Virus record (IMG/VR): IMGVR_UViG_3300010970_000073
Coordinates: 1-42,252 of that record
Source of the DNA: a virus
Strand: one strand, 5' to 3'
DNA length: 42,252 nucleotides
Positions 30,580 through 37,728 of this stretch are shown here, piece after piece. A model generated the notes under the pieces. The model was not told the DNA's origin, made no database searches, and worked only from the letters and a program-made list of their open reading frames with translations. The stretch's first letter is position 1. Each line of letters begins with the position of its first letter. The translations under genes and the position numbers were made by a program.

Positions 30580-31262
30580 TGTGTGACTACCTTTGCAAAA
30601 AACACTTTTTGTACCTTTGCGCGTGCGTTACCGTGCGCGGGAAACCCAATAATTGTTTGCCTATCCGATACCGCGCACAATTTGCACGTTTCACAATTGA
30701 CGTTATCTCGATAGGTCGCGGGGCACGTTATAACCGTGCGGCCCTTGGGCGTGGTTTGCTTTGTGGGCCCGTCAATTGGCAAAACGGTAACCACGGGGCC
30801 CGCATTTTGATCAACTAATTGATCCGCATGGTTTAGGTCGTTTGCCGATAGGTTAACGGTAAACCCCCAATTATTGGCGGCCCTGATCCATTGAAAATTA
30901 TCCGCATAGTTTGTTTTGTGCGTATACGTAAAACCGCGTTTTCCTTGGTTTGCTGCAACTAGTTCACCAAGGGCCACGGGGTCGATTGTCTCGCCCGCGC
31001 CTAATAGGTCGCCCGCTGCGTTATGTCGCCACAATTGGCCCGCGCTTAGGCCTTTGATCGCGCCTAAAAAGTCGCCCCAAGCTAGGCCACGCTCGCCCGT
31101 GGTTACTTTGCGCCAATGAATAGCTAACGGCCCGCCCTTTGCATAGCAGCCACCACCGGAAAACGGGCAGCTATCGGGGCAGCTATCGGCCCCCGTTATC
31201 GATACGGGTATTGGACCCGTTTTAACGTTTGCGCTTTTTAGGGTTAGTGCCACGTTTATCAT
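30576..31262 (-). CDS. Gp88/DUF7227-like Cys-rich protein (228 aa)
   Basis: N-terminal NVKTGPIPVSITGADSCPDSCPFSGGGCYA (Cys28, Cys32, Cys39) and C-terminal VITCPATY ... NCETCKLCAVSD ... IIGFPAHG are the marks of a phage and plasmid family (gene product 88 or DUF7227). The Cys positions suggest bound metal or an iron-sulfur cluster. Central part has a barrel-like pattern (LGELVAANQGKRGFTYTHKT ... WGFTVNLSAN). Reaction unknown. Main gene of the operon; ATGA overlaps on both sides. Confidence 0.75.
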   Translation of the reverse strand: MINVALTLKSANVKTGPIPVSITGADSCPDSCPFSGGGCYAKGGPLAIHWRKVTTGERGLAWGDFLGAIKGLSAGQLWRHNAAGDLLGAGETIDPVALGELVAANQGKRGFTYTHKTNYADNFQWIRAANNWGFTVNLSANDLNHADQLVDQNAGPVVTVLPIDGPTKQTTPKGRTVITCPATYRDNVNCETCKLCAVSDRQTIIGFPAHGNARAKVQKVFFAKVVTQ

Positions 31263-31573
31263 TTTGGACCCCCAATATGCACAATTTTCAAATGATCGCG
31301 CAAAAAGCCCATAGGGTCGCTAAACCCTTTTTGTAATGCTAATTTGGGGCAGTGGTTTATTTCACGGGCCACAAAGTCGCCCCCAATATCACGGATAAAA
31401 CCGTGCCCGCTCCAATATCCGTTTGGATCAAGTGAAAGATATAACCAATTTTCGCCCCAAGTAATATCGATAAAATCGGCCCCGTTACCGGCTAATTGTT
31501 TGGCTTTGCTAATAACTTGGGCCTTGCTTGGTTTGCGGCCCTGAAAATCAAAATTTTGTACGTTGTTTGGCAT
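31259..31573 (-). CDS. Hypothetical protein (104 aa)
   Basis: Begins MPNNVQNFDFQGRKPSKAQVISKAKQLAGNG, then a beta-rich WGENWLYLSLDPNGYWSGHGFI. The family is unknown to me; similar proteins accompany Gp88-like genes. AAAGGT lies upstream of ATG. Coupled by ATGA to the Gp88-like gene. Base use as in the island. Confidence 0.65.
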   Translation of the reverse strand: MPNNVQNFDFQGRKPSKAQVISKAKQLAGNGADFIDITWGENWLYLSLDPNGYWSGHGFIRDIGGDFVAREINHCPKLALQKGFSDPMGFLRDHLKIVHIGGPK

Positions 31574-31583
31574 GTTTTACCTT

Positions 31584-31661
31584 TCAAGCGGTTAACCAAA
31601 TGACAATAAGGGCCACAAAGCCCAAAAAGTAGATAACGCGATCATGTAATGCGGTTTTCAT
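31584..31661 (-). CDS. Tiny membrane peptide (25 aa)
   Basis: MKTALHDRVIYFLGFVALIV then IWLTA: a basic start and a single hydrophobic helix. The start makes an ATGA overlap with the gene upstream. Operon fit is good, but the length makes it uncertain. Confidence 0.5.
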   Translation of the reverse strand: MKTALHDRVIYFLGFVALIVIWLTA

Positions 31662-31915
31662 TCTGTAATCCCTTCAATTTTGTTTGCTTCGCTTATTAAC
31701 CATGCGGTATCGGTTACGGGTGAACTACTGCAGTCAATCTCACCCAAAACGTAGTGCGCGGGGTTTACATCACTGCAAAGCCCCAAAACGTCAAATTGGG
31801 ACCCGTAGAAAATGACAATTTGGGCGCGTGCGATCGTTTCATTGATCGCGGTGGCACGTGCATGCTCTACCCGCTTTGTGCGTTTGTTGACTATCTCGAA
31901 TTCGTATTGGCGCAT
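31658..31915 (-). CDS. Hypothetical protein (85 aa)
   Basis: MRQYEFEIVNKRTKRVEHARATAINETIARAQI resembles the strand-helix start of small plasmid and phage proteins of unknown function; the rest (FDVLGLCSDVNPAHYVLGEIDC) is less distinct. Lies 3 bases after the first gene of the operon. Confidence 0.65.
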   Translation of the reverse strand: MRQYEFEIVNKRTKRVEHARATAINETIARAQIVIFYGSQFDVLGLCSDVNPAHYVLGEIDCSSSPVTDTAWLISEANKIEGITE

Positions 31916-31918
31916 GGT

Positions 31919-32224
31919 TTAAACCTTTGCAAAACGAATTGACGTAACCACACTATGCGAAGTGTGGGCCGTGATCAATTGGCGACTAGGCTGCAGCTTT
32001 TCGCATATGGTTTTATAGTCGATCGTTTCGCGCTCTGATTCGATAACCTTCGCGGTAAACACAAAACCCGCATGGTCGCCCGCGCCTTGGGCCTTAATCG
32101 TGGCTTTAATGGTTTCCAATTGTTTTGTAAGAGCTTTAATTTCACTATCTAACGCGCCCGCGTGGTCGATTAGTGCGAAAAGGTCAGGAGTTAAAACAAT
32201 GGCTTGGTTTGTTGTCGTTTGCAT
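31919..32224 (-). CDS. Coiled-coil protein, first gene of island operon (101 aa)
   Basis: MQTTTNQAIVLTPDLFALIDHAGALDSEIKALTKQLETIKATIKAQGAG forms a helical coil, and then a beta-rich segment (GFVFTAKVIESERETIDYKTICEKL) follows. Similar proteins are seen in phages, often near nuclease-inhibitor genes; function unknown. ATG at 32224 has AAAGGA upstream. Confidence 0.65.
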   Translation of the reverse strand: MQTTTNQAIVLTPDLFALIDHAGALDSEIKALTKQLETIKATIKAQGAGDHAGFVFTAKVIESERETIDYKTICEKLQPSRQLITAHTSHSVVTSIRFAKV

Positions 32225-32260
32225 AGTTTGGTTTCCTTTGTGCATAACTAGGTTTTTACG

Positions 32261-32289
32261 TAACCGCCACAATTAGCGGTTAATTTATA
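32261..32289 (-). promoter_or_regulatory. Promoter and operator candidate of the island operon
   Basis: Read leftward, TATAAA (complement of 32284-32289) could be a -10 box. Immediately downstream is the perfect inverted repeat TAACCGC-8 bases-GCGGTTA (32261-32267, 32276-32282), a position suited to repression. A matching -35 was not identified with confidence. Confidence 0.45.
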
Positions 32290-32354
32290 CGTGCAAACAA
32301 CGTGCCACTATATAACCACGCGACTATGCAAACAAAGGACTACATTATTAAATG

Positions 32355-32366
32355 ATGCATGCATGG
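32355..32366. repeat. ATGCATGCATGG, second copy
   Basis: Identical to 30160-30171 on the other side of the island operon. Twelve bases flanking the operon in direct orientation; perhaps a trace of insertion, perhaps chance in a repeat-rich region. Confidence 0.35.
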
Positions 32367-32578
32367 TATTGGTGCGAAGTAATATAGTAGTGCGTTAATA
32401 CAGTGCGTAAAGTTACAGTATTGGTGCATGGTGTGGATAGTGTGGATAACTATGGGCTTTGTGTATAACTTGAAATTACCCTTATTCAAGATTATAAAAC
32501 GGGCCGCGCAAATAAGAGAAAAACCCTAGGCCTTAATTGGCAGCATGTAACGGGCAGCTAATGGGGGCAAACACAAAG

Positions 32579-32627
32579 CAAAGGGAAACCGTTAAACCCT
32601 TGGAACCCGCGCAAACAAAGGGAAACC
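32579..32627 (+). repeat. Direct repeat CAAAGGGAAACC
   Basis: Copies at 32579-32590 and 32616-32627, start to start 37 bases. A related ACAAAGGGATAAG is near 32660. Iteron-like, inside the putative origin region. Confidence 0.5.
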
Positions 32628-32744
32628 CTGAATTTGTGTCTCAATTGCACGTATAGGTAAACACAAAGGGATAAGTAAACCCAAACATTCTAAAAACCCC
32701 AAAATGATAGGGCGCTCCCTGAGACAAATCACGACCCCTTAGAT

Positions 32745-32824
32745 GCAAACGAGAATCATTCGCATTACCAAACACAAATGAGAATCATTCGCATCTACTA
32801 AATGCTAATAGGAATCATTCGCAA
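32745..32824. promoter_or_regulatory. Three tandem Fur-box-like repeats
   Basis: Copies at 32745-32765, 32774-32794 and 32804-32824 share GAATCATTCGCA, with start-to-start distances of 29 and 30 bases. Copy 2 (AATGAGAATCATTCGCAT) agrees with the E. coli Fur consensus in 13 of 19 positions by my alignment and looks still closer to Fur boxes of beta-proteobacteria. Nearest genes run away on the left (operon start at 32224) and end on the right (HNH, ending at 32944). So they could act as iron-dependent operator or as iterons. Confidence 0.55.
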
Positions 32825-32943
32825 CAACTGCCCCATCAGGTCAGCAGAACGGCTGAGGGGGGTAGCACTGGAACTGGGGGCGGAGAGGGGGGCCCACTCA
32901 CCCACAGGCGAAATTTCTTTAAAAACTTCCTTAAACCTAACGA

Positions 32944-33429
32944 CTATAGTGTGTTAAATGGATGTAAACGTCTTTTAGCATCTAGGTAGGCTTGTGCGGC
33001 ATCTTCTTGCGATTTGTAAGAACCTATGTATATACGTTTGCCATTAACGCTTATACGTGCCCTCCATAGCTTTTTCTTGGACATATACGAGATGCCTAGG
33101 TTTCCATGTGAGTTGTTCTTTTGGGGTTTAAATATGTTTTGCGCGTTTTCATAAGAAGTTGCCTCCCGCAGGTTTGCAATGCTGTTGTCCAATCCGTTGC
33201 CATTAATGTGGTCAATTAAATGTTTGGGATGTTCTCCCGTCATGTACAACCATGCCAGCCTATGCGCTCCATATAAACGGTCTTTATACTTAATTCTTAT
33301 ATATCCATGCACATTTGCACCAGCTTTCATTCCTGCTGGAAATCTTGGGGACGGCTTAATGCGCCAATGAAAATCGCCAGTTTCTGGGTTATATATAAAA
33401 ACCGTTTTAACTTCGTCTTGCGTAATCAT
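32944..33429 (-). CDS. HNH homing endonuclease with AP2 DNA-binding domain
   Basis: 161 residues. HNH part: GAHRLAWLYMTGEHPKHLIDHINGNGLDNSIANLREAT, with His56 and DHINGNGLDN at 73-82. The AP2/ERF-like domain at about 110-155 (GNLGISYMSKKKLWRARISVNGKRIYIGSY) binds DNA. Such free-standing enzymes copy themselves by cutting intron- or gene-less alleles. AGGAG precedes ATG. It stands alone, leftward, between the origin-like region and the late genes. Confidence 0.92.
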   Translation of the reverse strand: MITQDEVKTVFIYNPETGDFHWRIKPSPRFPAGMKAGANVHGYIRIKYKDRLYGAHRLAWLYMTGEHPKHLIDHINGNGLDNSIANLREATSYENAQNIFKPQKNNSHGNLGISYMSKKKLWRARISVNGKRIYIGSYKSQEDAAQAYLDAKRRLHPFNTL

Positions 33430-33730
33430 TGACTACTCCTATAAAAATTTCTTTCCTATAGTTATTGGAACACAAGTGGGCTTCCTAGTCAAGCGACCAT
33501 ATAGCCATTGCCATATAAAATTTTTTGCTATAAACTTCTTATGCCAAGACGCATGGAGATTGAATCGCCTTACCCTGTACCAAGGTGTGCCGTTCAAAGC
33601 AGGGGCAGTCTCCAGCCGTGTTGGTAACCGAATAAGGGTTAGCGCCTTTTGTACTTAAACTAAACGTGTTGTGCGGGTACAGAACACTGCTTTATGTGAG
33701 CGTGTTACCAACGTCTATATAGGAAATAGT
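33430..33730. other. Intergenic region upstream of the late genes
   Basis: About 300 bases. It holds a candidate promoter, a 28-codon open frame with no proven meaning (33541-33627), a TGGAGAT/GTCTCCA stem (33552-33558 with 33608-33614), the perfect inverted repeat GTTGGTAAC/GTTACCAAC (33620-33628, 33704-33712) and three CGTGTT copies. Perhaps a structured leader of the late transcript. Confidence 0.55.
33508..33534 (+). promoter_or_regulatory. Candidate late promoter
   Basis: TTGCCA (33508-33513), 15 bases, TATAAA (33529-33534). The spacing is short for sigma-70. It is the only good match upstream of the long late operon that I found. Confidence 0.4.
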
Positions 33731-34243
33731 ATGGAATGGTCATTGGCAGACCCTCGATTTGATGTTGAGGATATGGTGGAGTTATCTGATTCTTTCTTTG
33801 GAGCAGAGGCTGATGGGATAGTTAGTAGGTCTAGGGCAGTCTTTAGACACCGCCTTACTGTAGCCTGTACTGAACAACTGTTTAACAAATCTCGGGAGTT
33901 TATTGCTGTTAAGCGGGATGATTCTGGAAAACTACAGGGCTTTTGCTGGTTTGACCGTGGTGGCTATACGACCTACTCTAATGATGAGATTAGCAACGCC
34001 AAGATGCACCACCTTGATCTAAGCCTTCCTGCCAAGACTAGGATTAGGCTTGTAAATGAGATGATTGACCAACATATACTATGGGCGCATACTTGGGGTG
34101 TGCCTGTGGTTTGCTCGACTTCTATCCGTGCTGACCATGATGTGTTTATGAAAATTCACGCTAAACGTGGGTTTACTGTTAACGGGTCCTACGCTTGGAT
34201 TCGTACCGAAAAGGGATTGGAATGTCTGAAGTCATCAAGTTAA
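33731..34243 (+). CDS. GNAT-like acetyltransferase-fold protein (170 aa)
   Basis: MEWSLADPRFDVEDMVELSDSFFG ... TVACTEQLFNKSREFIAVKRDDSGKLQGFCWFDRGG ... HAKRGFTVNGSYAWIR. The order of strand, helix and 'L-x-GF-x-W' fits a GNAT-type fold; similar proteins lie at the start of packaging modules in T7-like and SU10-like phages and are called acetyltransferases or virion proteins. The acetyl-CoA loop (Q/R-x-x-G-x-G/A) is not obvious. AGGA before ATG. First gene of the late block. Confidence 0.65.
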   Translation: MEWSLADPRFDVEDMVELSDSFFGAEADGIVSRSRAVFRHRLTVACTEQLFNKSREFIAVKRDDSGKLQGFCWFDRGGYTTYSNDEISNAKMHHLDLSLPAKTRIRLVNEMIDQHILWAHTWGVPVVCSTSIRADHDVFMKIHAKRGFTVNGSYAWIRTEKGLECLKSSS

Positions 34244-34560
34244 AGCCTAAAGTTGGTCGGCCTAAGTCGGTGGTTAACAAGGTTACCGAGTACGGTGCTT
34301 TGTTTAACGAACTCAATGCTGAACGTGCTGCCAAAGGTCTACCCCCTTTAAAGACTGCTATGGAAGTGCTAATTGAAGCTATGCAGTCAGACGAGTTGGA
34401 CATTAAGGATAAAGCGCGTATTGCTGATAAACTGGCCCCGTTTGAATCTTCCCGTGCGCCTGTCATTTCTATTGAGCATGTGAATAACATCATCAGGGAC
34501 GAAGAGTCAACAATGGAAGAGTCAATGGATGACTTTCTTGAATCTTTGAGAAAAGTCTAA
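34222..34560 (+). CDS. Candidate small terminase subunit (112 aa)
   Basis: Begins with a basic motif (KLKPKVGRPKSVVNKV), then a helical body (GALFNELNAERAAKGLPPLKTAMEVLIEAMQSD ... DKARIADKLAPFESSRAP) and acidic C-terminal helices. A DNA-binding start and helical oligomer part upstream of TerL agree with TerS, but five small genes stand between. Overlaps the previous gene by 22 bases with AAGGGA as SD. Confidence 0.5.
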   Translation: MSEVIKLKPKVGRPKSVVNKVTEYGALFNELNAERAAKGLPPLKTAMEVLIEAMQSDELDIKDKARIADKLAPFESSRAPVISIEHVNNIIRDEESTMEESMDDFLESLRKV

Positions 34561-34591
34561 AATTACACCGTAATTAACCGAAAGGCAAAAA

Positions 34592-34879
34592 ATGAGCGGC
34601 TACACCTCTGGCAACAATGCCCCTACCTTGATGGCGCAAGCGCCTAATCGCAAAGGTAATGTTTCTAAACACGTAACTGGTAAAGGTGGTGTAACCGCTG
34701 TTACCCGTCCACAAGGTTCTACCTCCTACTCTAGCCCAACCCAAGGCGCTCCTAAAGCAGGACGTGATGCTACTTGTGGCAATGGTCAAAAGGTTATGCT
34801 TTCTACACCTGCTGCTTACAACACCCGTGCAACTAATACTGGTTACATCGGTCGTGACGGCTCTTCTTGGTTAAAGTGA
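34592..34879 (+). CDS. Ser/Gly/Thr-rich small protein (95 aa)
   Basis: No hydrophobic segment; composition rich in G, S, T, A and N (NRKGNVSKHVTGKGGVTAVTR). Probably unfolded in part. AAAGGC stands upstream of ATG. Lies between two small basic proteins before TerL; may be a minor virion protein. Confidence 0.65.
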   Translation: MSGYTSGNNAPTLMAQAPNRKGNVSKHVTGKGGVTAVTRPQGSTSYSSPTQGAPKAGRDATCGNGQKVMLSTPAAYNTRATNTGYIGRDGSSWLK

Positions 34880-34886
34880 GGCCAAT

Positions 34887-35123
34887 ATGTCTGGATACGG
34901 AAAAGTAATCAACGGTGGCAAGCAAATGTCTAAGGGCAATGCTAACCACATTAACAACAAACTTTCTGGCTTTGATGGCGAGAACAAGCGTAGAGAAATG
35001 GTAGCTGGCGCTGTGCGTCAAGCATTTACTGTGCGCCACCTGTCTGACCAAACAACCAACAATGTGTCTGCTGGTGGCAAGTTTAAAACCGTTAAAGAAA
35101 AAGATAAGGTGCAACCATTATGA
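34887..35123 (+). CDS. Basic small protein (78 aa)
   Basis: MSGYGKVINGGKQMSKGNANHINNKLSGFDGENKRREMVAGAVRQ. It shares MSGY with the gene before. Hydrophilic and basic, no family. GGCC before ATG gives a weak SD. ATGA overlap with the next gene. Confidence 0.6.
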   Translation: MSGYGKVINGGKQMSKGNANHINNKLSGFDGENKRREMVAGAVRQAFTVRHLSDQTTNNVSAGGKFKTVKEKDKVQPL

Positions 35124-35302
35124 TTATCGATGACTTCATTCGTAACGAAGAAAACCAAGTAGTAGCCATCTGCGGTAAAAAGCAAGTGGTCTTGACTACT
35201 GAATACATTGCAACTCATAAGCCACAAGTTGGCGATGAAATTGTGAAAGAAGAACCTGTTGTGGAAACTCCCGCAGAAGCAACAGCCCCCGTAGAACAGT
35301 AA
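35120..35302 (+). CDS. Small beta-rich protein with acidic tail (60 aa)
   Basis: MIIDDFIRNEENQVVAICGKKQVVLTTEYIATHKPQVGDEIVKEE looks like a small beta-barrel, followed by a Pro/Glu/Ala tail. ATGA overlap. Function unknown. Confidence 0.6.
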   Translation: MIIDDFIRNEENQVVAICGKKQVVLTTEYIATHKPQVGDEIVKEEPVVETPAEATAPVEQ

Positions 35303-35311
35303 AGGAATAGT

Positions 35312-35959
35312 ATGGCAACGTATGACATAGAGGCCCTCAAGGCCGACTTACCCACGGCTAAAGAGTTAGCGCAATTTGTTTTTGATAAGACAAACGGTGC
35401 TATCTCCTTAGACCTTATTGGTAAACCTAAAGACGATCAATATCAGGTCGCCAAGAATGCCCTAGAAGGCAAAAAAGTACCATCAGAGTTTCTGACTGGT
35501 GAAAACCCTTATATGGATAAAAAGGATGAGATTCCTGAAGACCCATTAAGAGTTATGCCTCCCCGCGATCCAAACCTACCAGACCCTGATGCACAGGTTC
35601 ACTTCTTTGGCGCTACCAATATGCCTCACCCGTTAGACCCACAGTCTGACAAAAAAGTCTACATTGAGTTCCGCAAGTATGAGAATGGTTTGATCACTTA
35701 CACCATTACTGGTCCTATTGAACAGGTTCCTGTGGGTGAGAAGAAGAATCGCTATGGTCAAACTGTGCCTGAGAAGTACACATGGATTGACCCCCGTACA
35801 CCTGAGTTAGTAATGCGTAATGCTGATGGCACTTTTACTAAAGAAGGCCGTGGTCTACACACTTACTGCGTAGGCGAAAAAGGAAGTGGTATCTGGTCCA
35901 TGATCGACCGCGACATGGTTACTGTGACTGCTAAGAACATCGCTAACCCTTGGGCATAA
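35312..35959 (+). CDS. Hypothetical virion-region protein (215 aa)
   Basis: N-terminal helix (EALKADLPTAKELAQFVFDKT), then a Pro/Asp-rich segment (RVMPPRDPNLPDPDAQVHFFG) and a beta-rich C-terminal half (VYIEFRKYENGLITYTITG ... WSMIDRDMVTVTAKN). Family not recognised. SD joined to the previous stop as TAAAGGA. Its position upstream of TerL and portal suggests a structural or packaging role. Confidence 0.65.
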   Translation: MATYDIEALKADLPTAKELAQFVFDKTNGAISLDLIGKPKDDQYQVAKNALEGKKVPSEFLTGENPYMDKKDEIPEDPLRVMPPRDPNLPDPDAQVHFFGATNMPHPLDPQSDKKVYIEFRKYENGLITYTITGPIEQVPVGEKKNRYGQTVPEKYTWIDPRTPELVMRNADGTFTKEGRGLHTYCVGEKGSGIWSMIDRDMVTVTAKNIANPWA

Positions 35960-36148
35960 ATGGAAGACCTCTCTGCAAAGTTTCAGCAGAGATTGTCTGG
36001 ACAGGCTGAAGCGTGTGCCCGTAAAGCTTTGGAATGGTTACAAAAAGACCTCCAAAGTGGGCATATGCTAAACCCCCAAGAAGTCTACTATCTGGCACAA
36101 GCCGCCCAAATCTTGTTAGACATACGAGATATCTATGGCGAAAAGTGA
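35960..36148 (+). CDS. Small helical protein upstream of TerL (62 aa)
   Basis: MEDLSAKFQQRLSGQAEACARKALEWLQKDLQSG, then LNPQEVYYLAQAAQILLDIRDIYG: two or three helices. It starts directly after the preceding stop and overlaps terL by 14 bases. Could be the small terminase instead of the gene at 34222; evidence for either is weak. Confidence 0.6.
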   Translation: MEDLSAKFQQRLSGQAEACARKALEWLQKDLQSGHMLNPQEVYYLAQAAQILLDIRDIYGEK

Positions 36149-37727
36149 AGCAAGTGACTACATCCAGCCGATCTACAAAGACCGCGCCTTAAAACATCTA
36201 GTCAAACTGGCTGGTGGTAAAAGAGCCGCCAACTCACTAAATCCTGAACAAAAAAAGAAGATGATGCTGGCACGGGCAAAGATAGCCCATGACATGCAAT
36301 TCAACCAACTTAAATGGTTTAGACCGTTTAAGTACCAAGAAGAATTCTTTAAGACTGGCCTGACCAGCACCCGTAGAGGAATGATTGCTGCCAACCGTGC
36401 CGGCAAGACCATTGCATCTACCTATGAGACTGCCTACCACCTAACTGGACGCTATCCTGAGAGTTGGAAGGGTAAGCGCTGGGACAAGCCTGTGATTGCT
36501 ATGGCTGCTGGTGAATCTTGGGAACAGGTCGCTAAGACATTGCAGTCTAAGTTGCTAGGGTGCGATGACATCAAACAAAACTATAAACTCGGTACAGGTT
36601 CAATCCCCAAGGAATGTATTGATGACAAATCCTACCGATCAGACGGAGCAAACGTCCTATCCATTGAAGTTTGGCATGTCTCTGGTGGAAAGTCCAAGCT
36701 TTATTTCTCTAACTACACTCAGCAGGTTCGCCACTTGCAAGGATTCGAGCTTGACTTGGTTGTCCTTGATGAGCAACCACCAGACGAGACTTTTTCAGAA
36801 CTTGTTGTGCGTACAGCGGCTAGAAATGGACAGGTTATCTGCTCATTTACCCCACTCAAAGGATTGTCAGGACTTGTAAGAAAGTTCTGGGATCAGATTG
36901 AAGGCTACTCGCATGTGCGGGTAACTTGGGATGATGTTCCCTATGAAAATGAATGGGGTGAGCCGTTCTTTAGCCAGTCTGAGCGAGAGCAATTAGCCAG
37001 AGACTTTATGCCTTGGGAACGAGAGTGCCGAATGAACGGTATTCCGCTGGTTGGCAAAGGCGTTGTGTTTCCGCTACTCAATTGGCCTACATACAAGGCT
37101 ACAGATGTGGACCTGATGACAAACGACAAGTTGGAGCGTTTGATCAGTTTTGACTTAGGAATTAAAAATGACCCGACTGTTATCTCGTTCTTTTTTAGAG
37201 ACCCAGCACAAGAAATCATCTACCTTCATCGGCAAATCACTATCCCATCAGGGGAAACGCCAGACGAATATGTTCATTACCTATTGGATCGAGAGTCTAA
37301 AGGTGTCCCGATTGCGCTCCCACATGATGCGGCTACGGCAGGGCGGTATACGCTCACTGAACAATCGGTCAGGGAAGTGTTTGAAGACACCTATGGTCTT
37401 AACACCATTGCGGGTGCAATCCTCAATCCAGCGAATGATCAGGGAAAGGTCACAAACCATAAAGCGTATGGAATCAATATAATGCGCCTAGGAATGGAAC
37501 GTGGAACGTTTTTGATTAACGAATCCTGTAAAGCGTTCCTTGATGAGGCTAGAAACTATGCTATTGACGAACATGGCAGGTTCTCAGACCCTGACGACCA
37601 TATCGATTCTGCAAGAATTGGTATATTAGCGTTAATTCAAGGGCATGGAGAGTCAGTCGTAAGTCGCGCCAATACATTTGCTTTTAGACGACCAGCCCCG
37701 ATTGAAGGCAAGGTACAAAGGATATGA
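36135..37727 (+). CDS. terL: Terminase large subunit
   Basis: 530 residues. ATPase: Walker A AANRAGKT at 85-92 (Lys91), Walker B LDLVVLDE at 206-213 (Asp212, Glu213), coupling motif CSFTPLKG at 236-243. Nuclease: first metal Asp340 in ISFDLGIKNDPT, PHDAA at 396-400, and DPDDHIDSARIG at 485-496 with Asp491. It translocates DNA into the prohead and cuts concatemers. Motif order is complete, so it should be active. Confidence 0.95.
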   Translation: MAKSEASDYIQPIYKDRALKHLVKLAGGKRAANSLNPEQKKKMMLARAKIAHDMQFNQLKWFRPFKYQEEFFKTGLTSTRRGMIAANRAGKTIASTYETAYHLTGRYPESWKGKRWDKPVIAMAAGESWEQVAKTLQSKLLGCDDIKQNYKLGTGSIPKECIDDKSYRSDGANVLSIEVWHVSGGKSKLYFSNYTQQVRHLQGFELDLVVLDEQPPDETFSELVVRTAARNGQVICSFTPLKGLSGLVRKFWDQIEGYSHVRVTWDDVPYENEWGEPFFSQSEREQLARDFMPWERECRMNGIPLVGKGVVFPLLNWPTYKATDVDLMTNDKLERLISFDLGIKNDPTVISFFFRDPAQEIIYLHRQITIPSGETPDEYVHYLLDRESKGVPIALPHDAATAGRYTLTEQSVREVFEDTYGLNTIAGAILNPANDQGKVTNHKAYGINIMRLGMERGTFLINESCKAFLDEARNYAIDEHGRFSDPDDHIDSARIGILALIQGHGESVVSRANTFAFRRPAPIEGKVQRI

Positions 37728-37728
37728 C

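Larger units (their letters stand above)
32239..32468 (-). promoter_or_regulatory. DnaA-box cluster, candidate replication origin
   Basis: On the + strand TGTGCATAA (32239-32247), TGTGGATAG (32432-32440, one mismatch), TGTGGATAA (32441-32449) and TGTGTATAA (32460-32468), all in the same orientation; three match the DnaA-box consensus TTATNCACA on the minus strand exactly. An AT-rich segment follows at about 32470-32500. TATTGGTGC is repeated near 32368 and 32420. A phage without its own polymerase needs such a host-dependent origin. Confidence 0.6.
32225..32943. other. Gene-free stretch with origin and Fur-like sites
   Basis: About 720 bases without a gene. It holds an inverted repeat beside a promoter for the leftward operon, four DnaA-type boxes, an AT-rich segment (32470-32500), 12-base direct repeats CAAAGGGAAACC (32579-32590, 32616-32627), three Fur-box-like copies, and a G-rich end (32850-32895). 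Described below. Confidence 0.7.

Noticed and set aside
30160-32366. Transposon or integrative element borders
   Set aside because: The 12-base repeat at both sides is low in complexity (ATGC repeats), and no transposase, integrase or terminal inverted repeats are present.
33551-33614. tRNA-like fold with GTTCAAA near the late promoter
   Set aside because: The distance between the acceptor-like arms is too short (47 bases) and no D- or T-stem can be formed.
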